From Acanthaster planci (taxonomy: Eukaryota; Echinodermata; Asteroidea; Valvatida; Acanthasteridae), in contig NW_019091642.1 of assembly GCF_001949145.1 (NCBI RefSeq), forward strand, positions 443,258 to 507,257: a stretch of 64,000 bases of DNA, in the 5' to 3' direction. A model generated the notes under the pieces. It had not been told where the DNA came from, did not search any database, and was given only the letters and a program-made list of their open reading frames with translations. A program made the translations under genes and the position numbers. Position 1 is the first letter of the stretch. Each line of letters begins with the position of its first letter. Shown here in pieces: positions 46,873-59,400 of this stretch.

Positions 46873-48713
46873 ATGGTGTACTATTTACGACACACATTTC
46901 TCTCTCCCTAGCCTCCCTCCAGGCGACGCAACTACATGACGCGACGGCACGACGGCTTCCTTGCGTCGTGCCGTCGGGTCGCACCGTCGCCTTCTTGCCA
47001 TTACGTTTGTACACACACGACGCGTCGCGCCGCCGCGTCCTGCTTCCTTGCCTTGTAGCATTTTTTCTCTGCCTAATCGTCGCCCCTTCCTTCGCCCGTC
47101 GTGTCGCACCGTCGTGCATCGCATCCCCTATTACGTCGCCTGAAGCACGATGCGACGCACGACACGACGCAATACGTCGTGTGCTGTCGCCCTTTGCTTC
47201 GTAGTGTTTATAGAGGTCGCCTTTAGTGTTTTCTTTCATTTCCTTCCTCCATCCAGCCCGTGCTTGCACAGTACATGCCGTACGTAGCAGGCCTTGATTT
47301 TTTTGTTTTCTTTCGTGCAACTTTCTGTTTCATTGAGAGTGAGTTGTTGAAGAAAGCATTTTTCCACGACCAATCAGCATTGTCTTCAGGAAATAAATAA
47401 CATTAACGACAGCCACAACAGCGTTTTAGCTTCTCCTGCTCTAATTCTGATCTTTCTAATAATTATTTGTAAATCCATTTCAACATATAATACATCAATC
47501 ATTATTACATGCTTGCAACAATGCAAAAAGGAGATCTGATAAAAAAATTATGCGCGTGGCCAAACAGAGTTGAAGAAAAGACACCATCATAATGATTAGG
47601 ATCCACAGTGTTTTATTAAGAATTACGGACTAATATCATTGAAAGTGTGATGGTGATGAAAATAATGCAGGCGGAATGGAAACTACCTAAGCCTATGGTC
47701 AAACTTGCAGTCGTACAATTGTAGACAAATTGTCTGGAGGAGTGGAAGAAGTTCCCGGAGAACTATTTGGAATGGACCACAGAGAAATATTTATAAGTTT
47801 ACAAATCTACCACAAATGGGAACTTCATCAACGGTCTTAAAAAGCAATTGGACGGACACTCGAACAAGGATTGGCCGGGTAAATTAAAGAGTGACTAATT
47901 CTGGGCTTACACTTATTATGTGAGAGCAGATTTTCCATTTGCTCTTTTTTCCTTTCTTCCCCAATAAAATATGACAGAAACTAATTCAACTTGATGAATG
48001 GGTAAAACACCTCTCCCCCCCAATCAACGCCTGGTGCTCGTGGCATGTATTTTGCAAGCGCGATAGACAGAAATGAAAGAAAACAAAAGAAATCATTGGC
48101 TGGGTAATTAAAGAGTGACGAATAATTCTGGACTTCCGGTTTCCACTTATTTTGAGAGAGCAGTTCCTACATATTCAGATTTTCTTTTGCTCTTTCTCAT
48201 TTTGTAAAATATGAAATTAAGCATAATTGATGAATGGCTCAGATAAAACCAGGGAAAAATCAACAACAAATAGCGAATAGCATGTACTTTGCAAGCACGG
48301 GGAACGGAAATGAAAGAGAACAGTAAAGGCGCCCTCTATAAACACCATGAAGCAAAGGGCGACAGCACACGATGCGTTGCGTCGCGGGCGTCGTGTCATG
48401 CTTCAGACCACGTAATAGGCGATGCGATGCACGACACGACGTACAACGCGACGCACGACGGTGCGACACGACGGACGACGGAAGGGGCGACATTTAGGCA
48501 GAAAAAATGCCACAAGCCAAGGAAGCAAGACAGCACGACGCGACGGGCGACGGCAGGACGCGTCGTGTGTGTACAAACGTAAAAGCAAGAACGCAACGGT
48601 GCGACCCAACGGCACAACGCAAGGGAGCCGTCATGCTGTCGCGTCGTGTAGTTGCGTCGCCTGGAGGGAGGCTAGGGAGAGAGAGAAATGCGTGTCGTAA
48701 ATAGTACACCATA
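46873..48713. mobile_element. Fold-back element B (two ~400-base inverted arms)
   Basis: The left arm (46873-47272) starts tatggtgtactatttacgac. The right arm (48290-48713) ends with its complement, gtcgtaaatagtacaccata. The arms pair nearly throughout and are built of cgtcgtg/cacgacg units plus shared non-repeat segments such as ttgtacacacacgacgcg. Between them lie 47370-47720, matching element A, and a 225-base direct duplication. The apparent 174-codon frame through the arm is a product of the repeat. Confidence 0.8.
47868..48325. repeat. Direct repeat of about 225 bases inside element B
   Basis: attggccgggtaaattaaag at about 47868 and attggctgggtaattaaag at about 48096 begin two copies. 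Both continue with gagtgac-aa-ttctgg, cttatt-tg-gagagcag, gctctttc, aatatga, ttgatgaatgg, a gcatgta-tttgcaagc segment and ggaaatgaaagaaaac or ggaaatgaaagagaac. The second copy runs into the right arm. Confidence 0.75.
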
Positions 48714-48790
48714 CCCACGCGCTACCAGTGTGCGTATTCAGCGAGATAGATTTTTGCAGGTTTTTACTCCTATCCCAAGGCATAACCATA

Positions 48791-49370
48791 AAGTGTGGCG
48801 GACACAATAGGAGGGCACTATTGGGTTGGGGTAAACTCTTTTGTTTACTCCAAGGTCAAGTTCAGTTGGCCTGTTCTTGACACGGGCTTCTTGTTCTCGC
48901 GCTCGAAACAGCGGGAACACAACCCCAAAACACCGCTTTCAGAATAGGATCACACCGCCTTCTCGTCAGGATTTTACAGGCACGCACGGAAAAAGTCGTG
49001 AGATTTTGGGTTTAAACATCCAAAAAATAGCGAGCTGGCTTACAAAGCTGGAGACAATGGGAAGTCCTGCAAAGTTAACATTAACAATTTTCCACAAAAC
49101 GGTAATCAATCTAACCGTTTTTTTTTTAAATGGAAAAGAATTCAGCCCAGTCATTCAAATATTAACCCTTGAAGAACATACATGGGCGTCGCCATTTTTT
49201 CCCCACTAATTAGCTCCGAGCAATAACCGGTTGTACGTTCCCGGCGTTTGAGTGGCCGACCCACGAACAACAAATTGAGCTGTTGGTGAACATACAAGAA
49301 CAAGTCGCCCGAGCTCAGCCCAAAATACCCACTTCAAATAGCTGCCTCCTATTGTGCCCACCATGCTTAA
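48791..49370. mobile_element. TIR element family 2, copy 2
   Basis: Left end AAGTGTGGCGGACACAATAGG; right end reversed AAGCATGGTGGGCACAATAGG. The body is the diverged partner of 35310-35938. The two copies have diverged most at the subterminal sequences, while the central blocks (gacacggg-ttc-tgttctc, tcgtcaggatt) are well kept. Confidence 0.75.
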
Positions 49371-50444
49371 AGAGGCCAACGATTATGAAACAAGATTGAA
49401 CGAACAGCTGCGCCCTGGTGTTTCCATGCTACATGTACACGCCAGGCTGTCCAAGGGGCCTTCCCCTTTCAGTCGTTGTTTGCAGTATGCTATTTAGATC
49501 TGACATGGCAGGTTTCATTATTGCCTCTTATACGCTTGACGTGATCACGAAGTTGCCAAGGAAACTAGTGCACCGTAGACCTGCAACTCATCATTGTGAT
49601 TGATTGGATCATAATATTGCTCTCGCGCTGCTGTTGCTTCGGTTACTGGTGTCCGTAGAGACGGCGTTTAAATTTGCAGTACTCTCTTCACCAAAGGCTA
49701 GATGTGGTCTCCGTTAGAGTAACCTTGACATGTATGCCCATGGTGTATATAGAACAGCCTACGGCAACGTATAACGCGTAGCAATCATCATTCATGGAGA
49801 ACCTCCATACATGTTCCCCAATTTCATGAAAAAAATCAACTTAAATTCTTTTTCGAAGAAAACTACGCAAGTATTCGAACATTGAAACGTGCCGTTCAAC
49901 TTCATTATTTGAGCAGTACCGGTAGCGTCGTTTGTTCATATTTGTCCAAAGGCTCTAAATGTAGAAAGGCAGAAATATGTTCGTTAAAATAGTTGTTTCT
50001 GTGGCATGAACTTTCGTCTGTGATTTTCCTTGAAAACATAAAATGACAAGGACTTGAAAACTTCACTGGGAAACAAAACCTATTTGTTTTCGAGGGACAC
50101 CACAACCCTGCCCATTGCTGCAAACGTTTTAATACCTTTCAATTTGAATGGTTTAATAGTTACAGGCATAAAATGGAAGAGTCTTTACAAAAAATTCTGC
50201 CTTAATTCCACAGAACTGCATTTGAGACCTTACACAAAATATCAGAATGCTGAGAAGAAAATGATTCATAATTATGGGAGTACTTTTATGTATATGATTT
50301 AGAGTATCACGCAGGACAGCATTACAAATTAAGAGAGATGGAAAATGTTACTCAGAGAAGTCACATCACATCTAAACAGGACAAGTACATTTTGAGCAGT
50401 GAACATTAAACAAAAAAGAATACACGGATGACGACCTTGAAGAG
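49371..50444. other. Non-coding stretch
   Basis: No gene, RNA or clear repeat is recognised. Confidence 0.4.
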
Positions 50445-50515
50445 GGTAGAACTTAATTGAAGGATGGTAGAACTTAATTGAAGGATGGTAGAACTTAATT
50501 GAAGGATGGTAGAAC
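50445..50515. repeat. 21-base tandem repeat, about 3.3 copies
   Basis: The unit gtagaacttaattgaaggat plus g is repeated without mismatch over three units. The 21-base period keeps a minus-strand frame open (YHPSIKF repeats) by chance. Confidence 0.9.
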
Positions 50516-50932
50516 AAGTCTTGAATAGTAAATAGCATAGCTATAACTCAAACAGGACTAAATACGAATCCACATGAAAAAAACAGGGCAGAATCGAAAA
50601 TACATTTGGTTACCAGGGAAAAGCAAACCTATACGCGAACGTGACAAGTTGAATAAAATGGTTTGGGTTGAATTTAGCTTGTCTGGAAATAATGCTATAC
50701 AAAAGTGCGTGAAGAACACTGCACCTTATAGCTTTTGTTTCAAGCTAACATAATGGTTGTGGAAAATCCATGCATGCTACATTGTAATCTGCCGAGTGTA
50801 CTGCTCTTGGTCTTTCGGCACAGTATTTCTGCGATCTTCAACCCGATGGTCTACGGATTATTTACATACAGAAGCCATCTTGGCTAGGCTACGATTTAAA
50901 TTCAGTATCCACGGACGATGCCGAAACGTAAA

Positions 50933-51520
50933 GCCCGTATCTCACTGGGCGGCGTCTGTTGGCGACAAATTACGAACGGCATTCCCTTTCGGGGCAGAGT
51001 TTCCAGAATGTCTCAAAACGTTCGCGGGGATTCTCAATTTCCTCGCTTGAGTCGCAAGGTCTCGCTTTCGGTGTCGCGGGATTTTTGAACATGTTCAAAA
51101 ATCTATGCAAATTTTCTCTCAAAATAGTCACTGAGTCGTCGCTGGTGTCTGGAACTCGTCTCGCATTCTTCTCAATTTAATTTCCATGAGTCAGAAAGTG
51201 CGAGAAATATGAACAAACTCTGTGAGGGTTGGCGACCTATGAAACGAATCTGTGACTGGTTAAAACAAAACATGAGAATCTGTCTTTCCTGACGTTAGAC
51301 AGGTGTGAGTGTAAAATATTCACAACTTTGTCGCGCAAATGTCGCGCAAGTGTCGTGTTACAGTCTCACGATACGTATGTGAACTCGTGCCACTTACACA
51401 AACGTGTCCCAAGTACCAAATGCGAGTCAAAGTGAAAATTTGTCGCTAGATTCGCGGAATTTCTCGCAATTTTGTCTCCATCTTGTCGCGAGCTGCCGCA
51501 GCCCAGTGAGAAATCCCCGC
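50933..51520. mobile_element. TIR element with CTCACTGGGC ends
   Basis: The left end gcccgtatctcactgggcgg and the right end gcccagtgagaaatccccgc are imperfect inverted repeats. The interior is rich in tcgc/gcga words (gtcgcgcaaatgtcgcgcaag). It is about 590 bases with no long frame, so non-autonomous. Confidence 0.6.
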
Positions 51521-52939
51521 AAAAGAAAAGAATTCCCCTCAAAAGTGGTCATCATGGACGGGACATCTACACGTGGCGGCTATCTCTCGCCATACCGCTA
51601 TGGAGCAGCTAATGGGTATTTTTCGATTCTGTAGATCCCAAAAAACATTTCAACAGAATACCAAAGCTTGTACGACTAAAATCAATAGAACTGGAATGGA
51701 TGTCCACGAGTTCAGTCTTCAGATCAACTGAATCGATTAGAAATCATCCCCTTGGATCTTAGGGTTTGACACATTTATCTAAGAGTTAAGACAAAAGATG
51801 CACACCTTTTAAGTAAACATTGCAACCACTCAAACACAAAAGGGATTATTTGGCTGTTATTAAAAACAGGATGTGGGTATAATTTTGCCGCGCTGAGCCA
51901 AGCCAAGCTCACTGAGATTCAGTGACATTTTTAGGAAAAATAATCAACACCACCATTTCTAAGAAGTCCATCATTGTACAAATTTATTACAGGGACACTA
52001 AAGACAGAAATATTAACTTCACAGATTATATATTCGAACCTTTTTTAGGAAAAGGCACAATGAGTTATGACTGCATCGTTAAGCATCAACGTTAGTACTG
52101 AATAAAGAGGTCAGTCTGAAATGACTTTAAACCATTGAATAAATTCATTTTTTCCCCATTAATATGAGTAAACTTTACGATAAGCCATTCTTTAAGGTTA
52201 AATAATATCATATAGATTTACATGTGGGCGCAGTTGTCTTTCATGGACCACAAACCGAGGCAAACATTAGACGGAAAAAAATGACTTATTTTGATAATTG
52301 ATGTGGATGACCACGAAAGGTTTGTGTGCTTCCCTGGACAAATGCGGCATTCTGCAAATTTAGGGTCTGACATATTTTTCAGTGTTACACCTGCATGTAA
52401 TATGTGAAATTTGACAGGGGATACCACTGAAATCGATTTCAAACTATTCCTTATTTGATTAACATCACTTAAATACTCTTGGAAATTAATGGATATGTTC
52501 TAAACTTACAAACCCATGTCAGATGTAACGGACAGGAAAAAATCGGACCCCAAATATACAGAATGCCCCCATGTATAACAACTACATGCACAATGCATAA
52601 GGAGCACAAGGGAGTTGGCATTAATGGACAGATTACATACATGTACATAGATGCATCCTTTCAGAAGTTTGTTAAAAGATATCATTTTTGTAAAATTGAG
52701 GCAAGTTATGGTAGTGGACAGGCACATCTTGATTTTGCAAACACACCGACATTCTGAAAGACAAAATTGAGTACAATATTGCCCCAAGTGTGACTTGGGC
52801 ATATGAATAGGATTTGCTTCAGCCAGTGCCTCCTATATTGTGTGACAAACGATGTTTGGTGACATGTCTTTCACAGTCAGTAGGAAAATGTTTTTACCAC
52901 CACCACATTTAACATCAGAAAAATTCAGTATCACAGCAG
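51521..52939. other. Non-coding stretch downstream of QVR-3
   Basis: No secure gene. A short frame from ATG 51554 (MDGTSTRGGYLSPYRYGAAN) runs to a possible donor at 51616 and could be a first exon, but nothing downstream supports it. A minus-sense AATAAA lies near 51977. Confidence 0.3.
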
Positions 52940-53104
52940 TTACCATTGTCTCTTGAAAAATGGCATCAGGTGGCGAAATAAAATCACAGCCTCTTCATCT
53001 ATTGTTTCATAAGACAAAGCATCCATTGGCCAGGTAAAGTAGTTCACTGCATCTTCTATGGCCACCTGCCATGCCTGCTGCACTGCATCACTCATCATAA
53101 ACAT
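52940..53104 (-). CDS. Small open frame (54 codons) 3' of QVR-3
   Basis: From ATG at plus 53104 (context agcaccATG) a 54-codon frame runs to TAA at plus 52940. It encodes AWQVAIEDAVNYFTWPMDAL and a helix-like EEAVILFRHLMPFFKRQW. The composition is protein-like rather than random. It lies about 180 bases beyond the QVR-3 stop on the same strand, so it would be in that gene's 3' UTR or be the last exon of something else. No family is recognised. Confidence 0.25.
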   Translation of the reverse strand: MFMMSDAVQQAWQVAIEDAVNYFTWPMDALSYETIDEEAVILFRHLMPFFKRQW

Positions 53105-53281
53105 GGTGCTCAAAAGTTAAGAGTTTGTGACACCGATGCCACGTTGGTTGTCCGCCTTTTTTAACAGTGAATGTGATGCAACTTATCCTTTGAGGTTGTC
53201 GGACATGGCCACATTTGAAGTGTCTCCCAAAGGTAATGATCCATCAAATCTCCAGGCCTAACACACTATCAAATGGTTTTC

Positions 53282-53497
53282 TTAATGTTTTCTTAGTGTC
53301 CAACTGGCAATCACAGACAAAGAAAGCATTGTCAGTTCAGAGGTCACAACTACAGCACTGTTACACTGTGGCTTTTTGCAGCAATAAAGGCACAGGCGAT
53401 GACCATGAAGGAGAAAGCAGGATTTACCAAGGCAACCATATATTCCACAGCCTCGGGTGACTCCAACAGTTTGACCTCCTTTAGTGATCACAGTTTT
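53282..53497 (-). CDS. QVR-3 exon 3
   Basis: Begins in phase 0 after acceptor tttaaactacag and ends at TAA (plus 53282-53284). Encodes KTVITKGGQTVGVTRGC, then GIYGCLGKSC, LYCCKKPQCN and a hydrophobic tail. The order RGC ... CC-x4-CN plus tail is the same as in QVR-1 and QVR-2. Confidence 0.85.
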   Translation of the reverse strand, partial: KTVITKGGQTVGVTRGCGIYGCLGKSCFLLHGHRLCLYCCKKPQCNSAVVVTSELTMLSLSVIASWTLRKH

Positions 53498-56400
53498 CTG
53501 TAGTTTAAAGAGAATGGTGGTAAAATCAAAGCAAATGAAAAAACCTGCCTGCAAGCGATCTTAGAGTTGCATAAAGCTCAAGTGATTGAGATTTGATTTA
53601 CGTGCAGCATGGGATTAAAATAAATCCATGAAGTACTTTGACTTTCATTTGGTCTCCTCTGTGCATGTATGTTTGCTGCCAGGTTAGGATATCTTCAGGA
53701 GAACTCATAGGGAAAACTAAAACACAGCATGCTGCAATGTACCTAGGGAAGTCTGTTAAATCCAACTGTATCCTGAAACCATACTTAGCAAAGGAGTTAT
53801 GGGTAGCGCAGGTGCAAATACCGGTAGGGGGATTCATGAGTAATGTCAGGATGGGTTTGGGTCATTTATAACTGTAATTTGGGTAACTGTGATCTGTGGA
53901 GTTTTCTTGCTGCTATGTATGCGGTGTGTGATGTGAGCATGCACCAACGGGAAAGAATATGGCTTATTCCAAATCCAGTAAAATAGAGGATCATGCCCCC
54001 CCTGCACATGAATGCAAAGGCGCAGCGAGATGGGCCACGAAAACAGACGATGTTTATTTTCACGCAATAAGCCTGTGAGCTTTACAATGTACAATGTCGA
54101 CTCTCGTTATTACAAAATCCCCGGGACAACGTAGGAACGTTCGTTGTAGGCAGAACACAGTGCAATGGCTTTGGTGCATTGTTGTAAAATGCCATGTACA
54201 TGCATGCACATGTATGCATGTATGGGCATACACGTGAACGCGTGGTTGATGTTATATCAAAAAGATCTCTTGGTTATAATTAATCAAATATATTGTGATG
54301 GGTTTAGAATAATAAAATTCACTGTCATGTGAAAACATGTCTAATGTGCATGTGAGATTAATTAAATCAAATACATGTACATGTGAGCGCATCGATCCAG
54401 GGATTTTTAAAAGGCCATGGATGACGACAAAGCTAAACAGCAAGCACATGTAGGCCTGTGTGTACCTGCAAGAATGTGAAGATTTTATCAACTGAAGCCC
54501 CCATTCACGTAAGTAGTCTTCCCAACACAAATTGTGTCATGGAAAGACATGTTTATTTAATTTTCCGTCAGTCTTACGATTTTCGATACTACATGTACAT
54601 GTAGTTGCATGGCACGATTGATCAATAGTCCACGTTTACTCGCCCACTGTGGCGCGGCCGCCTGTGCACGAGATGGTCGCTAATGGAGCATGATGTCATG
54701 AAGGAATATTGCAATTGGATAGCTGTGTATAGTCAAACGTACGTCACGAAAGCGCAGTCTCATTGGCGGGCACGCTAGATCTTTTTGCAGCAATATGAAT
54801 AATGCAGTGTCAGGCGATTCGTTGGGCTCTTGAGATGTGAGAGTAGCCAAGCGAACTTATTTGGCCGTATTTTTACCAGAATTGGGAAGGGAATTTTTGT
54901 TCAGATGTTTGTGTAATCAATGTAAAAAAATCATTGATTTTTGAATCGTGCTTTATGCTTGTCATGACTACAGGAAACTGGCAAACGATGTCTGTGCATC
55001 GCGTTGTTAGACTGTGTGACACCTCTGGAGGGGCATGGGATAAGCCTCGTGCTGCGGCTGGAAATTTTGTGGAAACACGCTTCAAGTATGAGCAGTACAT
55101 CTTGAAATGAAATACATGAACACAGACAACACATAGACATGAGATCAATTTTTGTGAAAGAACCTACAAAAAAATTCGTGACAGCAGTGTTTTTTTGGCT
55201 TGCAACTGCTGCATTCGTATATGATGTACATGTACATTTAGTGGAACGTTTGCGACCCTTTTTGGCAAGAACTGTACATGTACATTGACTGGTTGCCGCA
55301 TTTCCCTCATGCCTTCTTTAGCAACGATTCAGCCCGGTGGGAACCAGTGTGATGCACTGCGCATGTGTTTTCACCACTGTGATTCACAAACGTTCATTAT
55401 ACAGTAATGGGTCATCAACAATGATTTTTCCAGAAACCATTCGTTGTAACAGGAATTTTGCACAATGCGATTTCGCTGTAACAGATTTTTCCCCATAGAA
55501 ATGTGCACATTTTTGCTGAGACCACAGACTTGTGCTTGTTATAACCGGAATTTTGTTATAGCCGATTTTGTAATAACGAGAGTCGACTGTAGTTGCTGAT
55601 GTGAATGTTATTGGTAAGGTCACATGGTCATGCAAGAACCATTGTTTGGCCCTGTGCATACAGTGTGCATACACATGGTACATGTACATGCGTATTCCAC
55701 AGTTACCACACCTATACCAGCCCAAGCCTTGACATACTGCAACAGGCAGTATCATCTGGGCCAAAAGGGTCAGCTTAATAAACGTACCGAACAGCCAAAA
55801 CCGTCTTCACAGCCGATTGTTTCTGCACCTTGAAAAACAGTGATGTCATGAGATTTGAAAGTGGCCTGGCTGGTTGAGTTGTAACAAGTTATACCGGTAT
55901 CAGCGCCCACCAAACCTGCAACAAACACAAAAGGATTAAGCATCATACACAAGGTGGAAAGCCAGTGGGGTCAAGCCATGCCAAATTATACCAAACTAGG
56001 GGACTTCCAATGCGACGACCCATATTTGCCTGAAGAAAACCTTAAAATACCACAACATCCCAAATGACAGCAAATGATGTTCCAGCTTGATATCCTGCTT
56101 GTTATAGCCTCTAAAAAAGTTTGACCAGCAGGAGACCAAGCTAAAAAGTTTGCAACATCAATAGTTCATCTTTTTTGGTGGCATTTTCAAAGGCCCACAA
56201 ACTCTTTTCTAGATGAAAGCGGAAAATAGGTGTGGTGGTAACTTTTGCCTGTATTTTTTAAATTATGCACCCTAGAAGTTACGGACCCTTGGCCCGAAAT
56301 TCTAAACCTGTTGAATTTTTCTTCTTCAGATTTTGGAAAACTTGTAAAATTGACAAAAAGACTGCGAAGTGGTACTAAAGATGTTTCCCTAAATATCTAG

Positions 56401-59400
56401 AAACTCGATTACATGTATGCATCAAACTATTTTCCCTCAAGTAGGGGTGGGGGGGGCCTTAACATAGTAGTGGGGCAATAATAACTCAAAAATGACCCAG
56501 AATTCAGGCCACTCTTTGACCCTTTGGGTGTTTGAATGGCTACGCAATGATCCTACATGTACCGGTATGTCACCATTGATGGAAACAATTCAAAATTAGA
56601 ATTATTAATTTTGTCTCAGGGTTAAAAATCAGAATCGCATGCTACATGTACTTTCTTGTTTTGTTAAAACTAATTTCAATGGATCCAACGCTCCTTGCTT
56701 TCCTCAATGGCACAGCCAGGCTCAATTTAATCTCTCTTGAGATGCCAGCCGAGTTTGAGAAAATTAAAATCATGAACAATTCATCATCTGAAATCTGAAC
56801 TGTTTATCTCTCAAACCTCAGCAAGCTCCAGCCTCTGCTTTGGCCCCAGCTTGTACATTGTACATTAATGTGTTTGAAAGTTTCAGATTGGTGCATGTAT
56901 GTTTCTACTCCCTGAAACAGTAACATCAAAACTCAGTGATTACATGTACATGAGTGTGTTCAGCCACAGTAACGCATATCCAAATTTACAAACAACCCCC
57001 CAAGCTTCATGAGTGCACGCAACAACCCCAAAAGCTTCAGGAGTGCATGCAACAACCCCCAAAGCTTCATGAGTGCACACAACAACCCCCAAAGCTTCAT
57101 GAGTGCACGCAACAACCCCCAAAGCTTCATGAGTGCACGCAAAAACCCCGAAACTTCATGAGTCAGTGAGTACACGCAACGACCCTGAAACTTCACGAGT
57201 GCACAACAACCCCAAAGCTTCTGAGCAACATCTTTCAAAAGTATAGGGTAGGCCTTCACTGGGTCAAGGGGGCAATTTCTTTTATTAGGCAAATTAGGAC
57301 TGAGTTGTTGGGACATTGCTCTGTCCCCATAATGTTTTCGGTTCCCAAAAATACATGTAGCTGAAATATCATATGTATGTCCTCACAAATATAGAGCAGG
57401 AATGGACATGTACGTGTATCTACAGTGTACATAATGTCAGAATCCAGTGAATAAAGTAACACCAAATGATTAAAGGTCAACTCATCAAGGAGCAAATTCA
57501 GTCATCCATCTCAGATATGTAACTCTAACAGGTCAGTGATCTAAATGTGGAACAGAGTTATGATGTACATGTACATGTATGAGCCAAGAATACCACTGCC
57601 CCACAGACATGCAACTGCACTCCACTGTCTACCTACAGGTGTAATGTATATGTACAGTATACGGAGTAATTGGGCAGTGCAGCTGCCATGTCAGACACCT
57701 GGAAACTGCCACACAACTGTGACAGCTTTGTTACATGACTTGGTTTACCAGAGAAGATTAAGACCTTTCATTGACCTATCAATAATCCCAAAATTCCTGT
57801 TTGATCTGAATGAAGTTATCAGGGTTAAATGGTAGCCCTGTTCCAATTGAGCGTTGTAAGCATAGATTCTGCAGAAATAAGTTTAATCTCTGTCTAGTTT
57901 TGTTGGGCTGCCATTGGTATCAAATGTATTCTTTAAAAAATCATTTATCTTTACAACTCACCACATGTGCTACATGTACATGTACCAGTATGTAACACAT
58001 GTACATGTATAAAGAACCACACACATTTATGTACATGTAGCTACCGTAGCTTTTGAGTTGTTTGGGGGTGGGTCAAGGGAGGGTTTTTTGGAGAGAGGCC
58101 AAACTTTTTAAGGGGGGGGAATAGGAAATTATTTCATGTGAATTTTTATAACCTTTGTACAGGTTAGGCACAATTTTCGGGCTTTTCAAACACATTTTTA
58201 GAAACAAAATAGCTCCCCCCGAACAAATTGCCCTTTCCTCATTGTCTTCCAAAAGAAAAACTGTTCTGCTCTGTTTGTCAGAGGGTGAGTTCATGGCTCC
58301 CATCGCTCCCTCAGCTGCATCCCCCTCAGACTGGTTGTCATCCAATTTTGCCGAGGGAGCAAAAAAAAAACAGCAGGTTGATTTTGATATGCGCCTGCAG
58401 CAAGTTAAAGTTTGTTTTAATAGCAATAATATCATGAAGATGGTCATGTTTTAGCAAGTTTATTCCCTACTTTCCTGGATTTAAGCACCCAGAGATACTC
58501 AGACCACTATTAGAAGTATTACAATCCCTGAGGCACCTTTACAGGATGTACCTTTAATTCAGCATTCATTTTACAGGTTGTTTATAAATTATGATTGTGG
58601 TGGGTGATGATGATGTCATCATGTGACAAGTCACATGACATTAAAGGTGCACTCTTTAAATCCCAATATCTCCTGAAGTACCGGTATATATATCCCATTG
58701 GGTTGAAACTTTGCAGACACATGTACATTGTACATGTGAGTAGAAAGGGAAGTGTTGCAGACTAAAATTGACCTCACGTCAGGAATTTCATAAGGTGAGA
58801 AGTCTAGTACAGAGTGCACTCTTTAAAGCACTTTATTTCTTCAAGTACATGTACGTGTACATGTCTGATTGGGTTGAAACCTTTGACCCCAATGGTCATG
58901 ATGAAATAATTACGCCATCAGGTTTATTTAGTGAATTAGTTGTTCACATTTACAAAAGAATGCAAAAAAGGCTTCTGTTCTGTAAACAAATAGACAGATA
59001 AGCTCCAGTTTGTGAAATACGATTGTTAATGTGGTGGGTAAAAGCATGACCAACTTTCCACTTTTGCATGGTCAGCCAGACACCCACTGGACATACATAG
59101 ATGTACCCTGGTGTTGTGTAGCCTGGCATTTTTGATGCAAGTCTACCGGGTACAATGTACATTTTGGACAATGCGGCACACATACCTGTACATGTATGGG
59201 AAAATAATGGTGATTTAGGGAAAAATACAGGTACATTAAATGCTCTAGTCTGAGGAGTAACGAGATGGAAGTAAGGGGTTTGAGGAAGGAAAAAAAAGTT
59301 ACAGATAGTAAAGAAAAGACGATTTTTGTACATGTCAATACATGTACACATGTCTGGATTCATGCTCTTTACAATATGTTCATTCTTGACAAGGATTTTC

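Noticed and set aside
46796-47320. Minus-strand frame of 174 codons and plus-strand frame of 111 codons
   Set aside because: Both cover the left arm of fold-back element B and reflect its repeat composition, not a protein.
48289-48718. Five overlapping open frames on both strands
   Set aside because: They lie in the right arm of fold-back element B; simultaneous openness in several frames shows a compositional effect.
54873-55148. Possible extra QVR-3 exon (91-codon minus frame with several cysteines)
   Set aside because: It lies inside the TA-flanked element and lacks the CC-x4-CN box. The true exon 3 was found at 53282-53497 with the right phase.
56960-57316. 118-codon minus frame with repeated LWGLLRALMK
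   Set aside because: It is a read-through of the 30-base minisatellite, whose period is divisible by three.
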